A stretch of 64,000 nucleotides of DNA from JAGNDO01 sp963704975 (GTDB lineage: Bacteria; Chloroflexota; Anaerolineae; Caldilineales; Caldilineaceae). Below, one piece after another: positions 38,007 to 47,818 of the stretch (positions within the stretch are counted from its first letter, which is position 1; each line of letters begins with the position of its first letter). A model generated the notes under the pieces. It was not told the origin of the DNA and did not search any database. It worked only from the letters and a program-made list of their open reading frames with translations. The stretch is from contig CAVPIK010000021.1 in NCBI GenBank assembly GCA_963704975.1, forward strand, positions 62,001 through 126,000, given 5' to 3'. The position numbers and the translations under genes are program-made.

Positions 38007-39025
38007 TCAGCCAATCCCCGCTCGTTCTTGAATAAACTGATCCAGGTTCACCACCTCGCCGGTCTCGGCGGAGTGGTTGGCGGCCAGGGTGGCGGCGGTG
38101 GAGCGCAGGCCGTCCCGCAGGGTGGCGGTGACGTGGGTGCGATCCCCGGTGGCGATGGCGTTGATGAAGGCCTGGTCCACCCCGGCGTGGAAGGGGCCGC
38201 TGTTGGCCCACTCTTCTACGCCGGATGGGGTGTAGTGGGCGGCGCCCTTGTCCGTCACCCGCACCAGGCGGTCCCGCAGGGCGAAGTCGGCGGCGGGGCC
38301 GATCTGGATTTCGGGGAAGAGGCCATAGGTGCCGGCGCAGTTGCCCACGGCCCCATTTTTGAAGCGCAGGGTGAGGGCGTAGCCGTCCCAGTTGTCGAAG
38401 CTCGGCTCAAAGTTGACCTGGCGGCGGCTGTAGGCGGCATAGACCGTCTCGATCTCCCCGGCCAGGCCTTGGGCCACATCGATCAGGTGAATGTTTTGGT
38501 CCACAATTTGGCCCCCGGCTTGGTGGCGGTCCCACATCCACGGGATGGGCGGACGGGTCCAATACCAGCGCAGGTTGACCATGGCGACGGGATCCTGGCC
38601 GATCAATTCCTGGGCCTTGAGATAGCCGGGGCTGTAGCGCCAGTGGAAGGCCACGCAAACCAGCACATCCTTGGCCTCAGCGGCCCGCACCAGCCGACCG
38701 GCCGCGGCCATGTCCAGTTCCAGGGGTTTTTCCACAAAGAGGGGCAGCCCAGCATCCACACAATCCAGGGCCAAGGCAGCCCGTGGTTGTGGGTGGGGGT
38801 GCAGATGTAGACCGCGTCCAAGGTTTCTTGGGCCAACATGGCTTGGTGATCCGTGTAGGCCCGCCCGCCCCACTCGTCGGCCATGGCCTGGGCCTTCTCC
38901 GGGATCAGGTCGCAAGCGGCCACGATCTGGGCCTGGCCCTGGGTGCGCAGGATGCGGGCGTGGGTGTTGCCCATGCGCCCCGCGCCGATCAGGCCGATGC
39001 GGATGGGTGAGGTGGGCGCAGTCAT
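38007..39025 (-). CDS. Gfo/Idh/MocA-family oxidoreductase (one frame break)
   Basis: NAD(P)-dependent sugar or inositol dehydrogenase. Rossmann motif IGLIGAGRMGNTHA at residues 9-22, PTHNHG, then the signature GLPLFVEKPLELD with catalytic Lys, and the C-terminal beta-sheet domain with GGQIVDQNIHLIDV. Adding one G to GGG near 38790 joins the two readings. Lies 2 bp after the ROK stop, so the two are coupled. Confidence 0.9.
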
Positions 39026-39027
39026 GG

Positions 39028-40291
39028 TCAAAACACCTTTCCGATCTGGGCAGGCAGACCGCCTGCCCCTTGGGCTTCAGGACTAAAAAAGAAGGTGTCT
39101 AGCCCCAAGGCCACGGCCCCGGATTCTCCGCTGTGATCATGAAAAGAAGCGGGCAAAATTGTTACCTGATCGCCCAGACCACCGAATGCCCGGTCGCGGA
39201 CGGTCTGGAGCAGGACAGGGTGAAAGAGATCAAAGCCGCTCTCCAACAGGCCCCCCAGCACAATCAGTTGGGGGTTGAGGACGTTGACCAAGTTGGCCAG
39301 GGCGATGCCCACATAAAAGGCCCGCTCGGCCAACATCTGCCTCAGGGCTGTGTGGCCGGATCGAGCCGCTTCGAAGATGGCGATCAGGGGTGCCATCTCG
39401 GCGTGGGCGGCGGTGGCCAGCACGTCCGGGGCCAGGGGGCGGGCCAGGGCGATGATGGCTGGCTCGGAGACCAGGGTTTCCAGACAGCCGGTGTTACCAC
39501 AGCGGCAGAGCTGCCCCTCCCTGGGGCAGAATGGTCCAATGGCCGATCTCCCCCGCCCCATAGCCTGCCCCGCGATAGACCTGGCCATCCACCACCAGCC
39601 CGGCCCCCAGCCCCACCCGGCTATAGACAAAGGCCAAGGCTTTGGCGTGCTTGCCCTGTCCAAAAAGGCTTTCGGCCAAGGCCATGCAGCGCACGTTGTT
39701 GTCCACCTGAACGGGCAACCCCAGACGGCGGGCCAGTTCGTCCCGCAGGGGGACGTTTCGCCAGCCCAAATTGGGGGCCAGAATGTTGATGCCCGTGGAC
39801 TGTTCCACCAAGCCGGATGCGCCCACGCCCACGCCCACCACCTTGGCCGCCATCTCCGGGTGATCCGCCAGCATTTGGCGCACTGTGGCCGCCATGCGAT
39901 CCAGGGTCTGATCGACTGGTTCGTCGGGCCGATGGGGCAGGGTGCGCTGATCCACTAAATGGGCCGAGAGGTCGCCCAGAGCGACGTACATGGTGCGCAC
40001 GCCGATGTGGATGCCCACGGCATAGCGGCTGTCGGGGATCAACGCCAGGGCCTGGGGGGGACGCCCCGCCCCCTCGGTGACAGCTTCCAGATCGGTGCCC
40101 ACCTCGGCCAAGACACCCTGGCCGATCAATTCCCCGGTCAGGTTGGTGACCGTGGTGGTGGAAAGGCCGGTAAGCCGGGCCAGGCGCACACGGGAGATCG
40201 GCTGACAGCGCAGGACTGCCAAAAGCAGACGATGCAGATTGTGCGCCTTGATGGTCAGGGCATTGTGTCCGCCCTGGGAGTTCCTGGCCAC
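39028..40291 (-). CDS. ROK-family transcriptional repressor (one frame break)
   Basis: N-terminal winged helix (ISRVRLARLTGLSTTTVTNL) followed by a sugar-kinase-fold ROK domain: VGVGVGASGLVEQ, VQVDNNVRCMALAES and zinc motif CRCGNTGCLE, where one G too many near 39522 breaks the frame. NagC/Mlc-like proteins bind DNA and release it on sugar binding. A perfect 18-bp dyad lies 48 bp upstream. It probably controls the second sugar operon. Confidence 0.9.
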
Positions 40292-40338
40292 GTGTATGCC
40301 CCTTTGCAGGGTTGGGATGCGTTGGGAACGCTTGATGG

Positions 40339-40377
40339 GGTATCCAATTAATCCTTATCAAGGATTAATTGGATACC
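40339..40377. promoter_or_regulatory. Perfect dyad operator upstream of the ROK gene
   Basis: GGTATCCAATTAATCCTT, three bases ATC, then its exact reverse complement (40360-40377). AT-rich centre and single occurrence in the window suggest a repressor site, most likely autoregulatory for the ROK protein. Confidence 0.7.
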
Positions 40378-40716
40378 CTGAGTATAGATCACTCAATCCA
40401 CCTTGTCAACCGGGAAAACGGAATAATAGCCATTTGGCGGCGGTTTATTGGCGACTTGCCATCTCCCTCAAATCAGGGTATTATGTCTTTGCAGCCTGCT
40501 CTCCATACGGTTGTGAGATACCCTCCTCTTTCCAGCACCAGTTCAGCACCATCCCAATCACAGTTTCATCCTCCGGCCTGTCCGAGCTAGCGACGATTCA
40601 AGTCGTTTTTTTGCGTTGTGCATCCTCCGCGAAGTCCATTCACCTGCTTTCACCCCATTTCGCAGCATCCGGTTTTTCTGGTTTATCAATCAACAAAACC
40701 CAAAAGGAGCGAAACA
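40378..40716. other. Divergent region between the ROK operon and the peptide importer
   Basis: 339 bp without a gene. Contains the promoter at 40456-40484 and a leader of roughly 225 bases before the binding-protein gene. Within the leader CGAC/GTCG followed by TTTTTTT (40591-40613) forms only a weak terminator-like hairpin. Confidence 0.5.
40456..40484 (+). promoter_or_regulatory. Promoter for the peptide ABC importer
   Basis: TTGCCA (40456-40461), 17-bp spacer, TATTAT (40479-40484). The best-scoring pair by eye in this region. Confidence 0.5.
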
Positions 40717-42400
40717 ATGAAGTTGAGATTCCCACTGTTGTCCCTTGTCGTCCTGCTTGTCTTGATCTTGGGGGCCTGCGCCGCGCCGGCGGCCCCGGCC
40801 GCACCCGCTGCTGAAGCCCCCGCGGTCGCTGCGCCCGCTGCCGAAGCCCCCGCCGCCCCGGCCATGCCCGAACGGTCCGGCGGCACCCTGCGTATCGCCA
40901 TGAACGCCGCAGACATCTCCAGCCTGGATCCCCACTTTGCCACCACCACCCAGGACCGGGCCGCGGTGGACATGATCTTCAACGCCTTGGTCCGCTATAC
41001 GCCTGGGGACAGCTCGACCTTCGAGCCGGACCTGGCCGAAAACTTGCCCGAACCGGAAATGATGGATGGCAAGCAGGTGTGGACCTTCAATCTGCGCCAC
41101 GGGGTGATGTGCCATGCCACGGACGCCGTGCCTTCCTATGAACTGACCAGCGCCGATGTGGTCTGGTCCCTGGCCAAGTCGGCCAACACGGAGACCTCCG
41201 CCTATGCCGGCGAATATGCGGGCATGACGCGTGGAAGCCGTGGATGATTACACGGTTAAGATCAGCCTGGAAAATCCTTTGTCCGCGCTGCTCTTCCTCC
41301 CCAAGGTGACCAACTACTCCGGTGGTTTCATCATCTGCCAAAAGGGTGCCGAGGGCATGACCGCCGAAGAGCTGAAGACCCACCCCACGGGCACGGGTCC
41401 CTTCATGTTCGAGAGCTACAACACCCAAGAGAAGGTGGAACTGGTGGCCAACCCCGATTACTTCCGGGGTATGCCCGAGTTGGACGGCGTCACCATCCGC
41501 TACATGGCCGACCTGAACAGCCGTGAAGTCGGTCTGCGCAGCGGCGAGTTGGATGTGATCAACGGCGCCCCGGACGAGATCTGGGTGCAGAAGATGGTCC
41601 CGGTTGAGGGCATCAAGGTGGATGTCTTCGGCCCCGGCGAGATCGCCACCCTGCACTTCAACCAGAGCGTGCCGCCCCTGGACGACATCCGGGTGCGCAT
41701 GGCCATTGCCTACGCCTTGGATCGGGAAGAGTTCCTGGCCCTGGTGGGCGAGACCGTGGCCGGCAATGTCTATTCCCCGGTCCCGGCTCAGTTCCTGGCT
41801 GGCGGTCTGACCAAGGACGAGGTGGATGCCAAGGATCTTGAGTACGCCTACGACCCGGCCAAGGCCAAGGAATTGCTGGCCGAGGCCGGTTTGGCCGACG
41901 GCTTCACCCTGGACATGATCACTTCTGAGATGACCGGTTATCAGGTGCTCTATCAATCCATGCAGGCCCAGTTGGCCAAGGTTGGTATCGAAGTCAACCT
42001 GCAGGTGATCGACCATTCCAGTATGCACAGCACCATCCGCGCCGACGCCAACCCCCTGGTGATCTACATCGCCTGGCGGCCCAACGCCGATGTCTTCCTG
42101 ACCCGCTTCTTCCATTCCGACTCCATCGTGGTGAGCGGTGCCAAGCCCGACACCAACTTCTCCCACTACGACAAGATCGATGACCTGATCGTCGGCGCCC
42201 GCAGCGCCCTGGATCCGGCGGAGCAGGTGCAGTTGTGGAAGGATGCCCAGGTCATGATCCTTGAGGACATGGTCGCCTTCCCCATCCAATATCAGAGCCA
42301 AGTCTACGCCCGCTCCAGTGCGGTAGACTTCGGCCACGAGCTCAAGTCGGTCCTGGCCCTCTATCCGGGCATCGACGAGACCACCACCCTGATGAAGTAA
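40717..42400 (+). CDS. Peptide/opine ABC transporter substrate-binding lipoprotein (one frame break)
   Basis: Family 5 (DppA/OppA-type) extracellular binding protein of about 560 residues. Lipobox LILGAC near residue 20, then an Ala/Pro/Glu linker, then GTLRIAMNAADISSLDPHF, LTSADVVWSLAKS and TGPFMFESYNTQEKVEL. One extra base near 41230 splits the reading. AAAAGGAG precedes the ATG. Followed by two Dpp-type permeases, but no DppD/DppF ATPases. Confidence 0.9.
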
Positions 42401-42434
42401 GGTTTGAGATTGGGTAAGTAAAGTAAGAGTAAGG

Positions 42435-42468
42435 GATTGGGAGATTGCAACGCTGCAATCTCCCAATC
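42435..42468. repeat. 15-bp inverted repeat before the DppB-like gene
   Basis: GATTGGGAGATTGCA, four-base loop, TGCAATCTCCCAATC. Flanked to 42490 by extra AATCTC and CCCAATCTC steps. Lies just after the binding-protein stop. Confidence 0.75.
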
Positions 42469-42542
42469 TCTCAATCTCCCAATCTCAAGCTCCCCCCTGA
42501 CGGCCAAAACCCCATCCACCGCCAACGATAGGTCCAAAACCC

Positions 42543-43484
42543 ATGTTTCGATACATTCTGCGTCGGCTGATTTTGACCATTCCCGTCTTTTTGGGGGTCC
42601 TCACCATCGTCTTTTTTGTGGTGCGCGTCATCCCCGGAGACCCGGCCACCGCGGCCCTGGGCGATTACGCGTCCAAGGATGCCGTGGAAGCCCTGCGGGA
42701 GACCATGGGGCTCAACGAACCCTTGCTGGCACAGTACGGCAATTTTCTGCTGGATCTGGCCAAGGGCGATTTTGGCAACTCCATGATCACCGGCACGCCC
42801 ATCAAGGAGCAGATCGCCCGGGTGCTGCCCTATTCTCTGGAACTGACCCTGCTCTCCATCCTGATCGGGATTGTGCTGGGGGTGCCCACGGGGATCTACA
42901 CCGCCACCAACCGCAACCGCCTGCCCGACTATGTGGGCCGAATTGTTTCCTTGGCCGGGTTGTCTGTGCCCGCCTTCTATTTGGGCATCCTCTTTATGTT
43001 GCTCTTTGCCGTGAAATTGGGCTGGCTGCCCGCCATTGGCGGCGGGGAAATCAGCGATTTCAAGGACAATATCTCTCACCTGATCCTGCCCTCCCTCACC
43101 CTGGGATTGGTGATGACCGCGTCCGTGGCCCGGCTCTCCCGCTCGGCCATGCTGAACGTGTTGAGCCAGGACTATGTGCGCACGGCCCGGGCCAAGGGGC
43201 TGAGCGAGCGGACCGTGCTTTTGAGCCACGCCCTGCGCTCGGCCCTGATCCCCATCGTCTCCCTTTCGGGCATCTGGGCCGTCAGCCTGATCGGCGACTC
43301 GGTCACCACGGAAGTGGTCTTTGCCCGGCCCGGTCTGGGCAAGATGATGGTGGGGGCGATTTTGCAGCGAGACTACACGGCCCTGCAATCCATCATGGTG
43401 ATCTACACCGGCTTTGTGGTGATCATCAATCTGCTCACGGATCTGATCTACGCTTTGGTCGATCCCCGTATCCGGCATAATTAA
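42543..43484 (+). CDS. DppB-like peptide ABC transporter permease
   Basis: 313 residues, six helices. The N-terminal MFRYILRRLILTIPVFLGV is characteristic of DppB/OppB; the binding-protein-dependent transport motif YVRTARAKGLSERTVLLSHALR is complete. The ribosome-binding site is weak. Intact frame. Confidence 0.93.
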   Translation: MFRYILRRLILTIPVFLGVLTIVFFVVRVIPGDPATAALGDYASKDAVEALRETMGLNEPLLAQYGNFLLDLAKGDFGNSMITGTPIKEQIARVLPYSLELTLLSILIGIVLGVPTGIYTATNRNRLPDYVGRIVSLAGLSVPAFYLGILFMLLFAVKLGWLPAIGGGEISDFKDNISHLILPSLTLGLVMTASVARLSRSAMLNVLSQDYVRTARAKGLSERTVLLSHALRSALIPIVSLSGIWAVSLIGDSVTTEVVFARPGLGKMMVGAILQRDYTALQSIMVIYTGFVVIINLLTDLIYALVDPRIRHN

Positions 43485-43531
43485 TCCCCCTCCACGGTCA
43501 ACCCACGGTCAATGTAGAAAGGCCCTTGTCC

Positions 43532-44420
43532 ATGCCCCACAACGATCCCGCTGAAAACGCCGAACCCGAACTGCTCATTCGCAGCCAGCGCAAGCGGTTG
43601 ATCCGTACCTTTTTGCGCAACAAGGCCGCGGTCTTTGGGCTGGTGCTGGTCCTCATCATCGTGCTCTTGGCCGCGGCCGCGCCCCTGATCACCAGCCGAG
43701 ATCCCCTGGTACAGAACGCCCGCATGAGGATGCAACCGCCTGACGGTGACTTTCTCCTGGGCCACGACACCTTTGGCCGGGATGTCTATGCCCGCATCGT
43801 CTACGCCGGGCGCATTTCGCTGATTGTGGGGGTGGTCTCCGTGCTGTTGGGCGGGGCGACCGGTACCATCTTGGGGTTGATGGCTGGATATACAGGGGGC
43901 AAGACCGAGAGCGTGATCATGCGCTTTGTGGATATTCTGATGGCCTTCCCCAGCCTGCTCTTGGGGTTGACCGTGCTGGCCGTGCTGGGCGCGGGGGTAG
44001 GGCAAGATGATCATCGCCATTGGGTTGATGCTTGCGCCCTCCTTTGCGCGGGTGGTGCATGGGGCGGCGATGACCATCAAATACAATGATTATGTCGAAG
44101 CGGCCCGCTCCATCGGCTCGTCCAACTTCCGCATCATCCGCAGCCACGTGCTGCCCAACCTGATGGGCGAGATCGTGGTCCTGGCCAGCCTGCTCACCGC
44201 CTCGGCCATCCGCGTCGAGGCCAACCTGAGCTTCATCGGCCTGGGCGTCTCCCCGCCCACCCCCACCTGGGGCAACATGATCCGGGACGGCGTGCCCAAT
44301 CTGATCAACGCCCCCTGGCTCTCCATCTTCCCCGGCTTGGCCATTTTGGTCACCGTCCTGGCATTCAATCTGCTGGGCGACGGCCTGCGAGACGTGCTGG
44401 ATCCCAAACTGCAAGAGTAA
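43532..44420 (+). CDS. DppC-like peptide ABC transporter permease (one frame break)
   Basis: N-terminal cytoplasmic segment, then membrane helices with LLGHDTFGRDVYARIVYAGR and YVEAARSIGSSNFRIIRSHVLPN, and SFIGLGVSPPTPTWGNMI. Removing one G near 44004 restores GAGVGKMIIAIGLML. The ATG at 43532 has AGAAAGG upstream. Partner of the DppB-like permease. Confidence 0.9.
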
Positions 44421-44421
44421 C

Positions 44422-44526
44422 AAATAGACCACGGATTGGACGGATGAGACGGATCAAAACGGATTTTAAAAGATTTTGTTTGATCCGTTTTGATCCGTTC
44501 GATCCGTCCAATCCGTGGTCTATTTT
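44422..44526. repeat. Long inverted repeat after the DppC-like gene
   Basis: AAATAGACCACGGATTGGAC faces GTCCAATCCGTGGTCTATTT, with inner GGATCAAAACGGAT and ATCCGTTTTGATCC. Stem about 45 bp with interruptions. No other copy in the window, though 61190-61207 carries a similar CCGCGGTCTATTT end. Confidence 0.75.
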
Positions 44527-44545
44527 TAGAAAGCAGTGAACGATC

Positions 44546-45668
44546 ATGACGCAAAGACTGACCATTGGCCTGCCCCGGATGCGGGCGGAGGTTGGGGAAC
44601 GCCGGGATTTTCTGCCCGATTTCGTGGCCATGTTGATCGAGGCCGGGGCGGATGTCGTGGTGGAAGCCGGGGTCGGCGCGGGGATGGGGCTGGATGTGGA
44701 CGCCTATACCCAAGCCGCCCCCGGTGTGATCTTCGGCAGCCACGCCGACGCCTATGCCCAGGACGTGGTGCTGGTCCTGCGCTGCCCGGATGACGATGAT
44801 CTGCGGCTGATGCGGCCCGGCGCTTGCCTCATGTCCATGCTCCACTATCCCACCCGACCCCAGCGGGTGGCTTTTTTGCGCCAATTGGGCGTGGAGGCCA
44901 TCTCCCTGGATTCCCTGCAAAGACGACCAGGGCCGCGGATCATGCAGAACTTCCGGGCCGTGGCGTGGAACGGGGTGGAGGCGGCCTTTCATGTGTTGTC
45001 GAAAAACTTCCCGGCCCCTGGCTTCGAAAGCCCCGGCGGCGGCCAGTCCGGGCCATCCTCTTGGGGGCCGGGGCCTTGGGGAGCGTGGTGCGTGCAGGCC
45101 GCGGTGCGCTATGGGGACATGGCCTTGTGGCAGCGACTGGCCGGGGCCGGCGTGCCCGGTGTCCAGCTCACCGTGGTGGATTTTGACGTCACCCGGACAC
45201 GAAGCCACCATGCACCGCCTCCTGGCCGAGTGCGACCTCCTCATCGACGCCACCCAGCGCCCAGACCCCAGCCGCCCGGTGATCCCCAACGCCTGGGTCG
45301 GCCTGATGCCCGACCATGCCGTGCTGCTGGATCTGGCCGTGGACCCGTACAATTGCCAGCTGGATCCCCCCGCGCTCAAGGGCATCGAAGGGGTGGTCGG
45401 CGGCAGCCTGGACCAATACATCTTCGCCCCGGACGACCCGGTCTTTGACGCCCTGCCCGCCTGCGTGGACAGCACGCACCGGCGCTGGTCGGTCTCGTGC
45501 TATTCCTGGCCCGGCGTCCATCCCCGACCGTGCATGGAACTTTATGCCGAACAACTCACCCCGTTGATGCAGGCGTTGATTCGGGCCGGGGGACCAGCGG
45601 GCATCGATCCCCAGGGGCCCGCCGAACACCGGGCGTTGGCACGGGCCATGCTTTCCCGGTTCGGTTAA
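44546..45668 (+). CDS. Alanine dehydrogenase/transhydrogenase-like protein (several frame breaks)
   Basis: N-terminal half matches the AlaDH/PNT N-terminal domain (IGLPRMRAEVGERRDFLPDFV, LMSMLHYPTRPQRVAFLRQLGVEAISLDSL, AVAWNGVEAAFHVL). The middle holds a Rossmann motif LLGAGALGS in another frame, and the C-terminus has CDLLIDATQRPDP and VGGSLDQYIFAPDD. At least three shifts (near 45040, 45085 and 45198), plus a probable compensating pair near 44925-44937, are needed for a single protein of about 370 residues. Reaction not certain: reductive amination or its reverse is the family norm. Adjacent to a peptide importer and an amino-acid-type dehydrogenase. Confidence 0.72.
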
Positions 45669-45974
45669 GCTTTTTCACCGCAAAGCGAGAGGCTACCAGG
45701 CGGTAGGGGCATGCACGTTTGCCGGAAAGAGTCAGGCAACGACCAAGTTTCGCTCCGCCAACCTCGTGCCCGGCACAACGCGAGATAGCGTAGGATGGGT
45801 AAACCGGGCACGAGTTCGGTGATGGCGATGAAACCGGTCTCGAGTTCGCTGCGATAGACGGTTTGCGTGATCGCATCTCACGGCGGCTACTCAACCTGCG
45901 CTAACTTTGTTGAACCACTTTGTCTTGCTTGCTTTTCCCACCTCCCCCTCCCCAAGTCCGCAAAGGAGCCGACT
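45669..45974. other. Intergenic region before the 2Fe-2S gene
   Basis: 306 bp without a recognisable gene. Contains CTCGTGCCCGG (45763-45773) and CCGGGCACGAG (45804-45814), an 11-bp inverted repeat with a 30-base loop. A ribosome site AAAGGAG lies at its end, before the ATG at 45975. Confidence 0.5.
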
Positions 45975-46256
45975 ATGGACACACTCCGCACCCCGCTTGT
46001 TTCCACCCGTGGCGAGGCCTTTGACATCTTTGTCGATGGCCAGCCCATGACCGCCTTTCCCGGCGAGACGATTGCCGGGGTGCTGCTGGAGGCGGGCCGC
46101 CGATCCTGGCGGCGCACCCCTGGCGGCAAGCCCCGGGGCCTCTTCTGCGGCATCGGCACCTGCTTCGACTGCACCCTCACCGTCAACGACAAACCCTACG
46201 TGCGCGCCTGCCAAACCCTGGCCCAGCCGGGGATGGTGGTGATCACAACAAAATAG
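45975..46256 (+). CDS. HcnA-like (2Fe-2S)-binding subunit
   Basis: 93-residue ferredoxin-fold small subunit of a heteromeric amino-acid/opine dehydrogenase. Cluster ligands are in CGIGTCFDCTL and, further on, VRACQT. N-terminal IFVDGQPMTAFPGETIAGVLLEAG is the usual beta-grasp start. AAAGGAG before ATG 45975; the frame is open upstream but without a better start. First of three consecutive subunits. Confidence 0.87.
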   Translation: MDTLRTPLVSTRGEAFDIFVDGQPMTAFPGETIAGVLLEAGRRSWRRTPGGKPRGLFCGIGTCFDCTLTVNDKPYVRACQTLAQPGMVVITTK

Positions 46257-46258
46257 GT

Positions 46259-46340
46259 TGTGAGATGGAGTTGCGAGATGCGAGATGCGAATTATGTGAT
46301 AACCAACTCGCAACTCGCATCTCGCATCTCACTTCTCACA
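46259..46340. repeat. Long inverted repeat between 2Fe-2S and FAD subunits
   Basis: TGTGAGATGGAGTTGCGAGA and TCTCGCATCTCACTTCTCACA-type arms pair over about 30 bp. The arms are made of repeated GCGAGAT/ATCTCGC steps, so alternative registers are possible. Intercistronic. Confidence 0.75.
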
Positions 46341-46362
46341 TCTCCTTTGAAAGGAAATCCAC

Positions 46363-47818
46363 ATGCATGAGCAATGTGAAGTTGCCGTGGTGGGGGCTGG
46401 TCCGGGCGGGATGCGGGCGGCCCTGGCTGCGGCGAAGGCGGGGGTGCACGTCACCCTGATCGACGCCAACCGCCAGCCCGGCGGACAGTATTATCGCCAG
46501 GCCGACCTCTCCGGCGCGCCGGACGAGCATGGACATCAGGCCAAGGGGCGCAAGTTGTGGCAGGAGGTGCAGGCCGCCGGGCGTCACCTATCTGCCCGAA
46601 ACCGTGGTGTGGGGGATTGTGGGGGAGCGCACCCTGGCCCTGCACGGTCCCGATGCCCCGGCCTTTGTGGACGCCCAGGCGATCATCCTCTCCACGGGGG
46701 CGTATGACCGGCCTGTGGCCTTCCCCGGCTGGACCTTGCCTGGGGTGATGACCGCGGGCGCGGCCCAGACGTTGCTCAAGACCCAGGGCATCCTGGCCGG
46801 GCGGCGGATTGTGCTGGCCGGGACGGGTCCTCTGCAATTTGTGCTGGCCGCGGAGCTGCGCCACGCCGGCGCGGAGATCGTGGCCATTCTGGAAGGCAGC
46901 CACAACCTGAAGCCCTCGGTGAGCCAGGTGGGGGCGCTGTGGAAGCAGTGGGGACGGCTGGGCGAAGGGCTGCGCAGCCTGGCGGACCTGACCCGGCACG
47001 GCGTGCCCATCCACATGGGCTGGGGGATTGTCTCCGCCCACCCAGGGGGTGCCGGAGACGAGGGCGTGGGGTCGATCGCCGCCGGGCCCCTGGACGAAAA
47101 TTGGCGTCCTAAACTCGATCAGGTACAAAACCTGACCTGTGACACCCTTCTCCTGGGCTATGGGTTCATTCCCGCCAACAGCCTCAGCGTGTTGATGGGG
47201 GCGGACCCAAAGTTGGCGGCCTGATTTGGGCGGTCAAGTGCCCGTGCGGGATGAGCATGATGCAGACCAGCCTGCCCGGCGTCTATGCCGTGGGGGATGG
47301 GGCCGGGATCGGCGGGGTGCTGCTGGCCGAGGTGGAGGGGGAGATCGCCGGGCTGGCCGCGGCGGGGCGCATCCAAGGCCAGGCGGAGCGGGCCGAGCCG
47401 GGCCATCCGCAAGCTGGGCAAGGCGTTGGAGCGGGAGCGGCGCTTCCAAACCATGTATGCCGAACTCTTCACGCCGGAGCCGGGTCTTTATGATCTGGCC
47501 AAGGCCGACACCATTCTGTGCCGCTGCGAAGAGGTGACGCTGGGGCAGGTGCAGGACGCGGTGGCCTTGGGGCAGACGACGACCAACGAGGTCAAGATGG
47601 TGACCCGGTGCGGCATGGGCGAGTGCCAAGGGCGCATGTGCGGTCAATTGGTGGCCCGGGCCGTGGCCAAGGCGGCGGGAAAAACTGTGGCCCAGGTTGG
47701 GCTGCTGGCGCCACGTCCGCCCCTTTTCCCCATCCCTATCGCCGACTTAGCCCAGATCTACGCCCAGGACATGGCCGGTGTGGGCAGCGCCAGCGGGCGC
47801 AAGGAGGACCGAATATGA
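46363..47818 (+). CDS. HcnB-like FAD/NAD(P)-binding oxidoreductase with BFD-like 2Fe-2S domain (four frame breaks)
   Basis: N-terminal dinucleotide fold VAVVGAGPGGMRAAL; middle LSTGAYDRPVAFPGWTLPGVMTAGAAQTLL and RRIVLAGTGPLQFVLAAEL; then TSLPGVYAVGDGAGIGG, and a C-terminal bacterioferritin-associated-ferredoxin-like domain with CRCEEV and CGMGECQGRMC. The order matches the A/B subunit of opine oxidases and HcnB. Frame changes near 46580, 47222, 47257 and 47398 must be repaired. The stop overlaps the next ATG. Confidence 0.85.
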
